Below, one piece after another: positions 33,484 to 47,479 of a stretch of DNA of 64,000 nt (its first letter is position 1; every line of letters starts with the position of its first letter). Source of the stretch: Magnolia sinica (Eukaryota; Streptophyta; Magnoliopsida; Magnoliales; Magnoliaceae). The notes below the pieces were generated by a model, which made no database searches, was not told the DNA's origin, and was given only the letters and a program-made list of their open reading frames with translations. Both the position numbers and the translations under genes were made by a program. Location of the stretch: assembly GCF_029962835.1 (NCBI RefSeq), contig NC_080588.1:67748501-67812500 (forward strand). The letters run 5' to 3'.

Positions 33484-35034
33484 CATGTGTATATATTATA
33501 TATTATATATCATTATATTATTTAAAAGAAAACGCACATCCAGGTGCTGGCATTATCATGCTCTACCTGAGATTTGAAGCAGCCTTTGGATGGACGGTTG
33601 ATCGTAACATGTACATCACGTGGGATCCACAGAACCTGCTGATGTAATCACAGCAGTGGGTCCCACCGTTTGAACGGTTAGGATATAATACATACCTAAC
33701 AGTCAGACCCATAAAACATTAAAGGCATTTACACAGCAGCTGCTGTTGCTGCTTGTCCAATGGACGGTTGGATGAAACACATGCCTCATGTGGGTCCCAC
33801 CAGAGCTTGCTAACGTCAAATACAACAGCAGCAAGGGCTGCTGGTGAGGTACGCCGGCTAATCCACTTCCATTTCCAAGAGAAAGGGGGCCCATTTGTGG
33901 GATGAATCCCCACCGTCCCAACTAGTCCAGCACCGTCTAGATGGCCTGGATGGTGTCGATAAAATAAATACATCACGGTGTGACCCTATAGCACGGTCCA
34001 ACAGCCGGACGGTTGGATGAAACACATAAATCAGGTGGGCCACATAGTCATTTCAAAAAGAGAGAGAAAGAGACAAAGAAAAAAAAATCGGAGTAGCGGA
34101 GGGACCCCGCCACTATGGGTCCCTCTTTAATACAAATCGCACATCAAGATGGGTCCCACATATGTGGACCCTTAAATAATCAAAATCAAATCATAAATTA
34201 CCCACCTTAGATCTCTTCTTCATTCTTCCGCTAATGCACAATAGAGCTCTAAAGGTTCAACTTCAACGGTTGAGATGATCTTTGGATGATGGAGATGGGA
34301 GGTAGAAAAGTGGGCCACACAAATTCTCCCATGGAAGCTTGCTTGGACGTGGGATGCTTGCTTAGAGAATGAGAGAGATGAGAGAGAGAGGTGTAAGAGA
34401 GAGAGAGAGATGGGTGTGATGGGTGTGATAGGTGTGGTGAGTGATGGGTGTAAGAGTTTTTTTTTTTGACTTTTGTGGTTGCTTAGTGTAAGAAAGGCAT
34501 GGGTGTGTAAGAACTCTTTTTGACTTTGGGGTTGCTTGGGAATGGGTGAAAGGTGATGTGTACTTGACATATACTTGACATGATGGGATTAAGTGATTGA
34601 TTGATTGATGTAACAAGTTATAGAAATTCTCTCGGAATTCGCACACGCGACGTTTTCCTCGCACCAAACGCTGGCCCACATCTCCTAGCTAGAGTATCGG
34701 ATTAGCGTGCGAGTCACAGTATTGGAACCGTGGCGACGGCGCGGTCGCTAGGGTACAAGTCTTGAGTTAAGTCGATTCAGGTTGACGGCAAGTGACTTAG
34801 GGTTGCACGCAAATACCGGTTAAGGGTCGAAGGTTACCGGAATTTGACCGGGAAGATCGCAGGAACCTACAGAACGGTACGGTCTAGGATACGGGTCTTA
34901 TAATGATGATAGCACAAAGTTTGAGAAGTGACCAAAGAACTTGGGAAGTGAGTGTACCTGACTATGATTTAGGATATTCTGCGTATGGTGCAATGTGTAA
35001 TATAGTAACACTTTGATGATTTGGGACAATATGC

Positions 35035-37453
35035 TGTTCACTTCCCAAGTGTAGGGTTGTGATGTAGTAATAAACTCGGTAAGACCGAGGTCGAATTCAC
35101 AGAGACTGAAACTTGTACGTTTCCTGAAACTAGGTAGAAATAGAACTAGCCTAAGATGCAATATAAATCAAATATAAATTGATGAATAGTGGTGAGAGAT
35201 TAATGTAAAATTTAAGAAATTCAGAGGAAGAAAACTAGGGATTCAGAGGATTCACTTGTAGAGATCAGAGAGATCTTATGCCTGCTTCAAAAATCATGAA
35301 AATTAAACTGAACTTCTTGTGATATAATTCTAAAGATATGAAAGGTATATGAATTAGAATGGATTCCATCACTAAACCATGCTCAGGAGACAAAGTTAAC
35401 AAAAGAATTAAACTAATTACCAACCAATCAACATGCTATGAAGGTCAGGAAGGGTACCGTCATCCAACCATGCCCAGGAGACGATGGCAAACAACAGGGC
35501 TTCCTAACGTCATAATCAAAATAAGGAAAAAGAAATACTCAAAGTCATTGCAAACCCATTGTAATTTCAGTCACAACAGGCCATTAAAAACTGAAAATAT
35601 TCCCATATTAAAATTACATGGAAAACCTCTTCAATTTAAATAAAAAGGCACAAGCAACATCTCTCCCATCGGACTACAAGCTTCACCTCTTAGCCCCAGC
35701 TAAGAGGTTTAGCCTAAGATAGACATAATTAGGCTAATTCTTTAAAATAAATAAAAATAAAAGAAAACAAACTCTTCACTACTCTGTCTGTGACTGCTCC
35801 ACATCCAGCCGAGTGCCCCAAACCGAGTCTCCCACGGCTGCCTCTGTCCACGTCCCCACGAAAAAAAGATCCCCTCCCCACACGCTCTCCCTCCTTCTTA
35901 TAGCCAGGGAGTCGGTTGGAGAACCTACGCACCTGCGGAGCGCTGGAGTTGGTGCGTAAGCTTGCTTTACGCCCCTGTTTCTTTTACGCAGCAACTGTAA
36001 GCGCGTTGTGTTTGCCCCATGAATGCCTCATATGCTAGATCCAAGCCATCCAGGCTCCTTGAACTTGATCGGTGGTCCCCTGGGTTGGATTTGGATAGTC
36101 AGAATCATCGGACCGATCCTGTCAATGGTCCCTGAATGGCCCGGATCAACCGGGTCTCGGACTATGTTGTCGCAAGTTGCTTGCGCTGACGCTTTGTGTG
36201 GCCTAGGATCGATCGTCAGGCCATAAATCCATTCTGACCATTGGATTGGTCTCGCAAACCAGTCGGAATTGATGTTGTTCGGGTCGCATCTAGTGTGGCC
36301 CATCAAGAATATCGTTCTACCGTCCGAACAGCGTTTGGCCAAGACTCTTTTGAGTGTGTGTGCATGGGTTTGGAGAAACTCCTTTTGTACGGTCGGTTCG
36401 ACCTTCTGGAACGAATGGACGGCTTGGATCGTCCTGATCAATTCAGAAGGTGGCCTAACATGATTTTTCGCAAGCTCCGTTGCAAAACAGAGCTTTCGAA
36501 CCTTTGTTTTGATGATCGGTGGGCCTATGATCAAGGTGTTCAGGACAATCCAATCCATTTATTGGAATGCTCTAGAAAAACCATTCGAAAAAGACTATTT
36601 TTGAACTAGAGTCGGTGTGGCCCATACGATCTTCTGTGCTACCGTTCATCTTGCGTGTGGTTAAGATCTTCACCCGTATGCTTGCATGAAGGAAAAAGGA
36701 AACCTAGGCGTCGATTTTGGCTAACCCTTGGAACGAATGGACGGCTCTGATCATCACTCCGGGCGTCTAGTGGGGCCCACTGGCCAAAACCGCAGCTGTG
36801 GAGTGAAGACGCTGGAGTTTCTTTTGAAAATTTGAGAAGATATCGGTCAGCGTAACGCTGACCGATTGGGACAATGGCGGTGCACGGCGAGTGCGTGCAC
36901 ATTGTGCACATGCACTCTCTTGAGTGGGGTCCACTGAGATTTTTGTGAGAAATCCGTTCCGTCCATCCTTTTCCTCATCCACTTTAAGGCGTTGATAATG
37001 AAATTTAAGTATATCCAGATATCAAGCGGGCCCCAAATCAAGATTTTAGGGGCTGATCTGTTCGTTGGGCCACTTTTGGAGGGATCTGATGGTTGAAATT
37101 CGCCATGTACGGTTAATTTGTGGGCCCTTGGCCATGTATGAAGTTTTGAGCTGAACGGATGGTGGGAACCTCGTGATCTTGCATTCTAACTGACTTTCAG
37201 GCTGCTTGAGCTTTAGTTTCTCGATTTTCGCGGATCCCTGGTGTGTAATTCCGTTGATCTTGGTCCCCTGGAGTCCGTCGCTTGCCTTGGTGACTTCAGA
37301 CCTTTAAATCCATGCTTTTAGTACCCTTTCCCAGTCCAGGCTCATGAATACGCCCTGCATCACAAACATGATTAAATCAGGCCGATGAACAGTACTATGT
37401 TTGTAAATCCTGGCAATAACTGGGGTCTAATATGCAATATTCGACCCTCAACA
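35035..37453 (-). repeat. Athila element LTR (downstream LTR in element sense)
   Basis: 2,419 bases, collinear with 44,953-47,350. Frames inside it (for example 176 codons at 36,028-36,558) occur in both LTRs and are not genes. Confidence 0.93.
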
Positions 37454-37465
37454 CAACCCCCAACC
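37454..37465 (-). other. Polypurine tract of the Athila element
   Basis: On the minus strand GGTTGGGGGTTG directly abuts the LTR. Confidence 0.6.
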
Positions 37466-39080
37466 AGCATCTTGCTAGTCCCGAGCAAGGTATGTGAAAA
37501 ATAAATTGAGAATTACAGGACAATTTCTACAAACTTGAGAGATTTATGAAAAACAATTCAGATACTCGAATTCTAAGATTCATGAATGTTGGCATTACTT
37601 TCTCCTGAAATCAAGCTCACGGTAAACTTCATAATCAAGCTCAAATATTAATCCATTAATTAGAACGATTCTAAATATTGAGTTCCATGGGTGTATCGTG
37701 TAATCTCAGCTTATCATTAAGGTTCACTTCTTAATTTCATGATATTATCGGTAAACACTAAGATAATTCATAATAACTAAAACTTTCCTCACGGATCATC
37801 TTTTCATTAATCGACCTTTGATATATATTTTTTCATTAAAATACCGCCAAGGGGAGGAATCAAATCTTCGCCTATAGGGAGCAAACCTATGATGAAGACC
37901 ATTGCCCACCCCTTTCCGTCGGCTACTTTGGGAAATCAAATCTTCACCTATAGGGAGCAAACCCATGGTGAAGATTATTCACCCAATCCTTTTAATTTTC
38001 TCAGGCCGGTTCCTTCATGCTTAGTGAGTACCAAGTAAATCCTTCAATATCAAACTGAGACCTTAATGTGAAAACGAGATGTGACATGTGAGATCATAAC
38101 TCAATCAAAGTGTACAACTTCTAATTCTGGATTAACAATTCAAACTTAATTATGCAATCCAATAGATACTGAATCTAAGCGTCTTAAATTTCCAACATCA
38201 TGTATCTTGAAATTTCAAGTGCCCTAGATGACCGTCAAAATCCCTTCGAATTCACAAGAAAGTCCAAAAAAAAAAAATATTTAAAAATTTTCACAAATTT
38301 TGCTCAAGACCAAGAAAACGCTGATTAGGAAACCTAATCTCCCACCCCCAACCTAAAATCTACATTGTCCTCAATGTAAAAGAAATAAGCATGCAATGTA
38401 CATGGGACAACGAAAATATAAGAGGAGTGACGGAAAGATATTACCTGGATGAAAGAATCAAGAGGCTTTCCAAAGATATCTACGTAAGAGCGGGTCAACA
38501 CAAAAGAAAAACCAACAGAAGTAAAATAAAATAACAAAAATAAAATCCTACCTATACCACTTTCGTAGGTGTCTCGATTGCATTTAGCATATGCAACAAG
38601 CCTTTAAACCCCTAGGTTGCCCCTAGTGGACGAGTTGTAGTCTCGTGAGGGTTTGCAGTAATGTTACCCACAAACATTGAACTAACTAATGATATAAACG
38701 AAATGAAATGAAGAGCTGGGTTGCCTCCTAGGAACGCTAAGTTTACCGTCTTCAGCCAGACAAATAAAGCAACTACCCTAGTCCTATGAAAGCGATAAAC
38801 TTACCTGTACCTCCATCAGACTAGGAGATCAATCTTGGTAAACAGGAGCAGTCAGGGACATGGACATGTCCTCTGAATCAAATTTCTCGACAAATGGTTT
38901 CAATCGATGTCCATTGACTTTAAACTCCATGCCATTGTCGGGATCTCTTATCTCAACGGCCCCATGAGGAAAAACAGTAACAACAATGTAAGGGCCGGTC
39001 CAACAAGATTGAAGCTTACCCGGAAAGAGATGTAATCGAGAATTGTATAAAAGGACCTTCTGACCAGGCGTGAATGATTT
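37466..39080 (-). other. Athila element, noncoding stretch between integrase and LTR
   Basis: About 1.6 kb. Some Athila relatives carry an envelope-like gene here; I recognise none. Confidence 0.6.
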
Positions 39081-42000
39081 TCACAAAATGTGTTGGTCAT
39101 GAAATGCTTTCATCTTGTCCTTGTAAATTCTCAAATTATCGTACGCATCATTCCGGATTTCCTCAAGTTCATTCAATTGAAGTTTGCGTAGCGAGCCCGC
39201 GTTGTCCAGATTGAAATTAAGATTTTTGATCGCCCAGTATACTTTATGTTCCAGCTCCACAGGCAAGTGACAAGCTTTCCCATAGACAAGTCTAAAGGGA
39301 GACATTCCAATAGGGGTTTTAAAGGCAGTACGGTATGCCCATAAGGCATCGGTCAATCGGATTGACCAATCCTTACGATCAGAGTTAACCGTTTTCTCCA
39401 AAATGTGTTTAATTGCCCTATTAGAAATCTCATCTTGCCCACTTGTCTGTGGGTGGTACGGGGTGCTCACCTTATGAGAGATACAGTATTTCTTCATTAT
39501 GCTCTCAAATGGTTTATTACAAAAGTGTGAGCCCCCATCACTAATGATGGCTCGAGGCGTTCCGAATCGAGAAATGATGTTTTCTTTAAGGAATTTAATG
39601 ACCGTGCGATGGTCATTAGTTCGACACGAAATCGCTTTGACCCATAGTGACATAATCCACGACGAGCAAAATATACAGATTTCCAAATGATTAGGGGAAT
39701 GGTCCCATGAAATCGATGCCCCAGCAATCAAATGCTTCAATGATAAGGATGGGATTCAAAGGCATCATATTTCGACGGGACAATGCTCCTAATTTCTGAC
39801 AACGCTCACAAGCTTTGCAAAACTCATGAGTGTCCCTAAATATAGTGGACCAGTAAAAGCCACACTGCAGAATCTTAACCGTGGTCTTTTTAGCAGAAAA
39901 GTGACCACCACAGGCCTGTGAGTGACAGAAGGAGATGATGCTCTGATGCTCATCGTCTGGTACACATCTCCTTAGGATTTGGTCTGGACAATATTTAAAT
40001 AAATAAAGATCATCCCAGAAAAATTTGCGCACCTCGGTGAAGAATTTCTTCTTATCTTGCGCAATCTACTGTGTCGGTATGGCACCTGTAGCAAGATAAT
40101 TAGCAATATCAGCGAACCAAGGTGAATGGGAGACTCTGAACAGTTGTTCATCAGGGAACATGTTGTTGATATGGGTCGTCTCAAGGGAATCAGAGGTATT
40201 AAGGCGAGACAGATGATCGGCCACTACGTTTTCTACTCCCTTTTTATCTTTAATTTCCAAATTAAATTCTTGGAGTAGAAGGATCCATCGTATCAGGCGG
40301 GGCTTAGAATCATTCTTAGAAAGAAGATACTTAAGTGCCGCATGATCTGTGTAGATAATGATCTTGGATCCGATCAAGTAGGACCTAAATTTATCCAAAG
40401 CGAACACTACAGCTAGGAGTTCCTTTTCCGTAGTCGAGTAGTTCACTTGGGCAAAATTTAAAGTTCTACTTGCGTAATGAATGACGTAGGGCCTCTTATC
40501 TTTTCTCTGGCCTAGAACCGCCCCAAGAGCATAATCAGAAGCGTCGCACATAAGCTCAAAAGGAAGGCTCCAATCGGGTGGCTGCATGATAGGTGCAGTG
40601 GTTAACGTGCCCTTAAGCTTAGTGAAAGCTTCCTGGCATTGCTTAGTCCACTCGTACGGAGCATCCTTTTGAAGAAGATTACATAAAGGACAAGAGAGGA
40701 GACTAAAGTCCTTTATGAATCGCCTATAAAATCCTGCGTGTCCTAAGAAAGATCGCACGTCTCTGATGTTCTTGGGTGGAGGTAGGTTAGAGATAAGATC
40801 AATTTTTGCCTTATCTACCTCGATTCCCTTGGACGAGATGATATGCCCAAGGACAATTCCCTTCTGAACCATGAAATAACACTTCAACCAATTAAGTACC
40901 AAGTTCTTTTCTTCACATCTTTTCAGCACACATTTAAGACTTTCCAAGAACTTGCTGAAAGATGGACCGTAAACAGAGAAATTGTCCATGAAGACCTCTA
41001 GATATTGCCCCACCATATCAGAAAAGATACTAAGTATACATCGCTGAAAGGTGGCAGGGGCATTACATAGTCCGAATGACATCCTTCGGTAGGCAAAGGT
41101 GCCGTAGGGACATGTAAATGTAGTCTTTTCCTGGTCTTCAGGGGCTATCTCTATCTGGTTGTAGCCCGAATACCCGTCAAGGAAACTGTAATAGGAATGA
41201 CTAGCTAACCTTTCCAGGATCTGATCAATGAATGGTAAAGGAAAGTGGTCTTTCCTCGTGACGGTATTCAACTTCCTGTAGTCAATGCACATTCTCCAAC
41301 CAGTAGTGACTCTAGTTGGCACGAGTTCATTATTAGCATTGGCTAGGATGGTGATTCCGGACTTCTTAGGGACCACTTGAGTTAGGCTCACCCATTGACT
41401 ATCAGATATAGGGTATATGATACCCACGTCCAATAATTTAAGAACCTCAGCCTTAACCACTTCCTTCATGTTTGGATTTAGTCTACGTTGTGGTTGCCGA
41501 GCGGTTTTTGCATTATCCTCAAGATATATGCGGTGAGTACAAATCGAGGGATAGATTCCCTTGAGGTCCGCTATCGTCCATCCCAGGGCTCCTTTATGCT
41601 CAATGAGAGTAGATATGAGTATACTCTCCTGTTCTTTCTCTAGGTGGGCAGAGATCACCACCGGGTATGTCTCATCTTGACTTAAATAGGCATATTTCAA
41701 ATAAGAGGGTAAAGGTTTTAGGTCAAGCTTCGGCGGCTTGAGGTTAGACAGTAGAGGCACTACATCAGTTTGTGGCAATTCTTCAAATTATGGCCTCCAC
41801 CGGTTAACTTCAAGTACCGGTGCAGTATCAAGCAAGGCGCACGTCTCCCTAATCATGTCATCATCAAAATCATGGGAGTGGGCCAGGCACGTCTCTAGAT
41901 GGTCGGAGGATAAGGTTAGAGGTGTCATATCTTCCACCAAAGAGTCAATCATATTAATGTCGTGGAAATCGTCATCCTCCTCTAAGTTTCTGCCGTTATT

Positions 42001-42400
42001 GAAAAAGATGTTTGACTCCAATATCATATTCCCAAAAGACATGTCATGACACCATTCCTGCAATTGATAATTGCATATGAAGTGGCAAGGAATGGGCGGC
42101 CAAGAATGACGGGGATCTGAGTGCTTATGTTATTGATGGGTTTGGTGTCCAAGATGATAAAATCTACAGGGTAGTAAAATCTATCAACTTGGACCAACAC
42201 ATCCTCAATTATCCCTCTTGGTACACGAACAGAGCGATCAGCAAGTTGTAGTGTGGTTAGGGTGGGTTTTAATTCACCCAAACCTAACTATTTATATACC
42301 GAGTAGGGAATCAGATTGACGCTCGCTCCTAAGTCAAGAAGTGCGTAATTAATTCGATGGTTCCCGATTACACATGATATGGTTGGGCTACCGGAATCTT
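39080..42400 (-). pseudogene. Athila pol region: protease, reverse transcriptase/RNase H, integrase
   Basis: Domains in sense order: protease-like near 42,050-42,400 (VNLIPYSVYK, VILGRPFLATSYAI); reverse transcriptase near 40,600-41,600 ([20 protein letters not shown]-type [23 protein letters not shown]); RNase H near 40,150-40,600 ([30 protein letters not shown]); integrase near 39,080-40,000 ([52 protein letters not shown]). Fossil, not intact. Confidence 0.9.
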
Positions 42401-44200
42401 TGAATTTCTGTGGCACGTCTTGCTGTAGGATAGCAGACACTTTCTTAGTCAAGAAAATTTTCTTTTGAATACTTTGCCGTCTTTTGGTCGTGCATAAGTC
42501 TTTCAGAAATTTGGCATATGAAGGAATCTGTTTCACGACATTAAGTAGAGGAATGTTGACTTTCACTTGTTTCAACACCTCTAAGATATCCTGAGAGTTA
42601 GAGAGAGGTTTTGGTGAAACCAACCGTTGGGGGAACGGAGCAACTGGCTTCTCTAGAAGTTCCGGTTCTAATTTTTGTGGGGCATCATTAGATCCATCAT
42701 TGTTGTCCTCTTCTAGTTCTTGAGGCTTTTCGGGCCTAACCGGAAGAGTTTTATCAATGATCTTTCCACTCCTAAGAGTGGTGATGGATTTAGCGTGCCC
42801 CATCTGATTTGAAGAGCTGGGATCATTAATCTCGCACTGCGGTTTAGGATTGGGGAGAGGTTGTGCAGGAAGCATCCCCTTTTCTATAACTGTCATACGA
42901 GAATCTATCTTTTGCATAAAATCTATAATTCCCCACATTACCTGAGCCAGCTCTTGTATGGAATTTTGAACCGGTTCCTCTTGAGGTTTCACTTGATTTG
43001 GATTTTGATTGAAGAAACCTTGAGGAGTAGTCATTTGTCCATTCCTCCAACTAAAGTTTGGATGATTTTTCCAACCAGGATTGTATGTATTGGAGTTAGG
43101 TCCAGTAAAAGGTCTTTGATAGTTGTTTACGGCATTAGCTTGTTCATTCAACACTCATCGAAAGGCGGGTATTGTAGGACAATTTTCAGTTGTATGAATG
43201 TTGCAATCACAGATGCCACAAACAATTTCATTAACCTTATCCTTCTTTCCTTCTATGGCCTCAACTTTCCTTATGAGCGTAGTCACTTTACACTTGAGAT
43301 CATCCTCTTCTTTCAAGAGATATAATCCACCTTTCTCCTTTAATTGAGTCGGCCTAGACGTGGTGTTCGACTTTGGGTAATAGTCCCATGATTGTGTTTT
43401 TTCAGCAAGACTATCGAGGTAATCCCATACCTCGTCAACATCTTTATTAATGAACTCTCCATTACACATTGTCTCAACCATTTGGCGCATGGAAGATGTC
43501 AGTCCATCATAGAAAAAATTTGTAATGCGCCACATTTCAAATCCGTGTTGTGGGCATGAACTGAACAAATCTTTGAACCTTTCCCAACATTGGAAGAATG
43601 TTTCATCTTCCTTTTAGGCAAAGTTCATGATTGCTTTTCTGAGGGTAATCGTTTATGATGTGGGAAGAATTTTTTTATGAATTCCCTCTGCATGTCGTTC
43701 CATGTGCCAATGGATCTAGGACGCAGTGAATGTAACCACGTCTTAGCTTTCTCTTTTAAGGAAAAAGGAAAGAGTTTCAGCCTAATTGTATCCTCAGATA
43801 CATTAGGAAAACATAATGTAGCTATAATCTCATCGAACTCTTTCAAATGTAAATATGGACTCTCTGATTCAAGTCCATGGAATTTGGGAAGGAGTTGGAT
43901 AACTCCTGGCTTGATGTCCATTTGTCCTGTGTTTTCAGGAAAAATCATGCATGAGGGCATACTCACTCCCGCCAGTTGTAGATAATCTCGTAAAGTACGA
44001 GGCGGGGGTGCCTGATGCACCTCGTTCTCATCTTGGGTATCCTCCACCTTGGGTGGAAGTAGAGGAGGTTGGTCTTCAGCCATAACTTCAATTAACTCAG
44101 GGGATTTCGAGCGGTGTCTAGTCCTGCGATGGATAGTCAACCCTTCAACCAATCTTCCTTTAGTCAAGAGACGTCAAGTGTCGTCACGGGCCCACTTGGG
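42400..44200 (-). pseudogene. Athila gag region
   Basis: Shows RTLRDYLQLAGVSMPSC, FHGLESESPYLHLKEFDE, EKAKTWLHSLRP and a zinc knuckle CGICDCNIHTTENC (CX2CX4HX4C). These are Athila-type gag features. Fossil, broken. Confidence 0.85.
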
Positions 44201-44929
44201 CATGAAACACTCGCAGCCCTCAATTTAAATTTGAAACCTAATCCTAAGAAAGAAAATCTAAAAAGAAAGAGAGGGTTGGAAAGGAGTTACCAAATTGGAG
44301 GCCCTAAGTTGAAGACCTCCAAAATAAAACAAAATAAGTGAGATTCTAAAAAGGAGAAGAACAATCCTTTAAAAGAAAGATAGCAGTGAACTGATTTCTA
44401 AAAGAAGGAATTCCTAAAAGAAAGTGAAAATTTCTAAAATAAATTAGGAAAGTCCTAAACTAGAAAGTAAATTACTAAAAGAGAACTGAAAAATAGAAAG
44501 TAGGGAAGGAGCTTACCGAATTAGAAATTTCTATCTTAAAGGCCTACAAAATAGGAAGGTTAGTTTCTAAACAAAAATTCTACAAGTAGAAAATATCTAA
44601 AAGTAAATTAGGAAACAAAGTTAGATTCTAAAAGAGTTAAAGTTAGAAAGTAAAAAACAAAAGAGGAAAGTTTCTAAAAATAAACTACTTCCTAAAAATA
44701 GAAAAATACTAGAAAAAAATTTCAAAATTTAAACCCTAATTCTAAAAGGTAGAAAAAGTAGAGAGATTAGGAAGGAATTACCAATTTAGAAACTTATGTC
44801 AGGATCCTATAAAACAGAAAAACAAGTTAGTTCTAGAAATCAAATAAAAGTCTACAACTAAAGTTAGTCAAATTCTAATCTTAAATTAATTCTAAACCTA
44901 ATTAATTTCAGAAAATCGCAACCGTCAGT
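44200..44929 (-). other. Athila element leader between primer site and gag
   Basis: AT-rich, with repeated TTCTAAAA/AGAAAGT words on the plus strand. Noncoding leader of the element. Confidence 0.65.
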
Positions 44930-44946
44930 CCCCGGCAACGGCGCCA
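44930..44946 (-). promoter_or_regulatory. Primer binding site, tRNA-Asp type
   Basis: The minus strand reads TGGCGCCGTTGCCGGGG, complementary to the 3' end of plant tRNA-Asp (CCCCGGCAACGGCGCCA), six bases from the LTR. Characteristic of Athila. Confidence 0.9.
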
Positions 44947-44952
44947 AAAACT

Positions 44953-47350
44953 TGTTCACTCCCCAAGTGTAGGGTTGTGATGTAGTAATAAACTCGGTAA
45001 GACCGTGGTCGAATCCACAGAGACTGAAACTTGTACGTTTCCTGAAACTAGGTAGAAATAGAACTAGCCTAAGATGCAATATAAATCAAATATAAATTGA
45101 TGAATAATGGTGAGAGATTAATGTAAAACTTATGGAATTCAGAGGAAGAAAACTAGGGATTCAGAGGATCCACTTGTAGAGATCAGGGAGATCTTATGCC
45201 TGCTTCAAAAATCATGAAAATTAAACTGAACTTCTTCTGATATAATTTTAAAGAGATGAAAGGTATATGAATTAGAATGGATTTCATCACTAAACCATGC
45301 CCAGGAGACAAAGTTAACAAAAGAATTAAACTAATTACCAACCAATCAACATGCTATGAAGGTCAGGAAGGGTACCGTCATCCAACCATGCCTAGGAGAC
45401 GATGGCGAACAACAGGGCTTCCTAACGTCATAATCAAAATAAGGAAAAAGAAATACTCAAAGCCATTGCAAACCCATTGTAATTTCAGTCACAACAGGCC
45501 ATTAAAAACTAAAAATATTCCCATATTAAAATTTAAATAAAAAGGCACAAGCAACATCTCTCCCATCAGATTACAAGCTTCACCTCTTAGCCCCAACTAA
45601 GAGGTTTAGCCTAAGATAGACATAATTAGGCTGATTCTTTAAAATAAATAAAAATAAAAGAAAACAAACTCTTCATTACTTTGTCTGTGACTACTCCACA
45701 TCCAGCCGAGTGCCCCAAACCGAGTCTCCCACGGCTGCCTCTGTCCACGTCCCCATGAAAAAAAGATCCCCTCCCCACACGCTCTCCCTCCTTCTTATAG
45801 CCAGGGAGTCGGTTGGAGAACCTACGCACCTGCGGAGCGCTGGAGTCGGTGCGTAAGCTTGCTTTACGCCCCTGTTTCTTTTACGCAGCAACTGTAAGCG
45901 CGTTGCGTTTGCCCCATGAATGCCTCATATGCTAGATCCAAGCCATCCAGGCTCCTTGAACTTGATCAGTGGTCCCCTGGGTTGGATTTGGATAGTCAGA
46001 ATCATCGGACCGATCCTGTCAATGGTCCCTGAATGGCCCGGATCAACCGGGTCTCGGACTATGTTGTCGCAAGTTGCTTGCGTTGACGCTTTGTGTGGCT
46101 TAGGATCGATCGTCAGGCCATAAATCCATTCTGACCATTGGATTGGTCTCGCAAACCGGTCGGAATTGATGTTGTTCGGGTCGCATCTGGTGTGGCCCAT
46201 CAAGAATATCGTTCTACCGTCCGAACTTCGTTTGGCCAAGACTCTTCTGAGTGTGTGTGCATGGGTTTGGAGAAACTCTTTTTGTACGGTCGGTTCGACC
46301 TTCTGGAACGAATGGACGACTTGGATCGTCCTGATCAATTCAGAAGGTGGCCCAACATGATTTTTCGCAAGCTCCGTTGCGAAACAGAGCTTTCGGACCT
46401 CTGTTTTGATGATTGGTGGGCCTATGATCAAGGTGTTTAGGACAATCCAATCCATTCATTGGAATGCTCTCGAAAAACCATTCGAAAAAGACTATTTTTG
46501 AACTGGAGTCGGTGTGGCCCATAAGATCTTCTGTGCTACCGTTCATCTTGCGTACGGTTAAGATCTTCACCCGTATGCTTGCATGAAGGAAAAAGGAAAC
46601 CTAGGCGTCGGTTTTGGCTAACCCTTGGAACGAATGTACAGCTCTGATCATCACTCTGGGCGTCTAGTGGGGCCCACTGGCCAAAACCGCAGCTGCGGAG
46701 TGAAGATGCTGGAGTTTCTTTTGAAAATTTGAGAAGATATCGGTCAGCGTAACGCTAACCGATTGGGACAATGGCGGTGCACGGAGAGTGCGTGCACATT
46801 GTGCACATGCACTCTCTTGAGTGGGGTCCACTGAGATTTTTGTGAGAAATCCGTTCCGTCCATCCTTTTCCTCATCCACTTTAAGGTGTTGATAATGAAA
46901 TTTAAGTATATCCAGATATCAGGCAGGCCGTAAATCAAGATTTTAGGGGCTGATCTATCCGTTGGGCTACTTCTAGAGGGATCTGAAGGTTGAAATTCGC
47001 CATGTACGGTTAATTTGTGGGCCCTTGGCCATGTATGAAGTTTTGAGCTGAACGGATGGTGGGAACCTCGTGATCTTGCATTCTGGCTGACTTTCAGGCC
47101 ACTTGAGCTTTAGTTTCTCGATTTTCGCGGATCCCTGGCGTGTAATTCCGTTGATCTTGGTCCCCTGGAGTCTGTCACTTGCCTTGGTGACTTCAGACCG
47201 TTAAATCCATGCTTTTAGTACCCTTTCCCAGTCCAGGCTCATGAATACGCCCTGCATCACAAACATGATTAAATCAGGCCGATGAACAGTACTATGTTTG
47301 TAAATCCTGGCAATAACTGGGGTCTGATATGCAATATTCGACCCTCAACA
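44953..47350 (-). repeat. Athila element LTR (upstream LTR in element sense)
   Basis: 2,398 bases. Differs from its partner mainly by single substitutions and a small gap near 45,534. Confidence 0.93.
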
Positions 47351-47479
47351 TATGCCCAACTTGGAATCGCTTTTTCTTCTTCACCAAATATCAGTAAAGC
47401 TCTTTTTTTTATAGTAGAGTTCTTTTCTAATTTTCTAATTGATCAACCAAAAGGAGCCCAACAAGCATATGTATAATTA

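Larger units (their letters stand above)
27240..34902 (-). mobile_element. Giant solo LTR, copy B
   Basis: Starts TGTCACGCCCC and ends GGGTCTTATA; ATGAT flanks at 27,235-27,239 and 34,903-34,907. It is the same insertion as 701-8,179 and is about 5.6 kb without the nested solo LTR. It differs from copy A by many transitions, as expected for methylated repeats, and by a longer internal array. Confidence 0.55.
35035..47350 (-). mobile_element. Athila-type Ty3/gypsy LTR retrotransposon (fossil), full structure
   Basis: The 12.3-kb element lies on the minus strand. Both LTRs start TGTTCAC and end CTCAACA, and the target duplication is TATGC at 35,030-35,034 and 47,351-47,355. In sense order: LTR (44,953-47,350), primer site for tRNA-Asp, gag, protease, reverse transcriptase/RNase H, integrase, a noncoding stretch, polypurine tract, LTR (35,035-37,453). 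The tRNA-Asp primer site and gag style point to the Athila lineage. The coding part is broken, with about six breaks. LTRs differ by roughly 2-4% where I compared them, so it is fairly young. Copy A has the empty site (8,300 region), so insertion followed the duplication. Confidence 0.93.

Noticed and set aside
36028-36558. 176-codon frame, nearly identical at 45,925-46,455
   Set aside because: Lies in both LTRs of the Athila element, so the repetition is explained by LTR identity.
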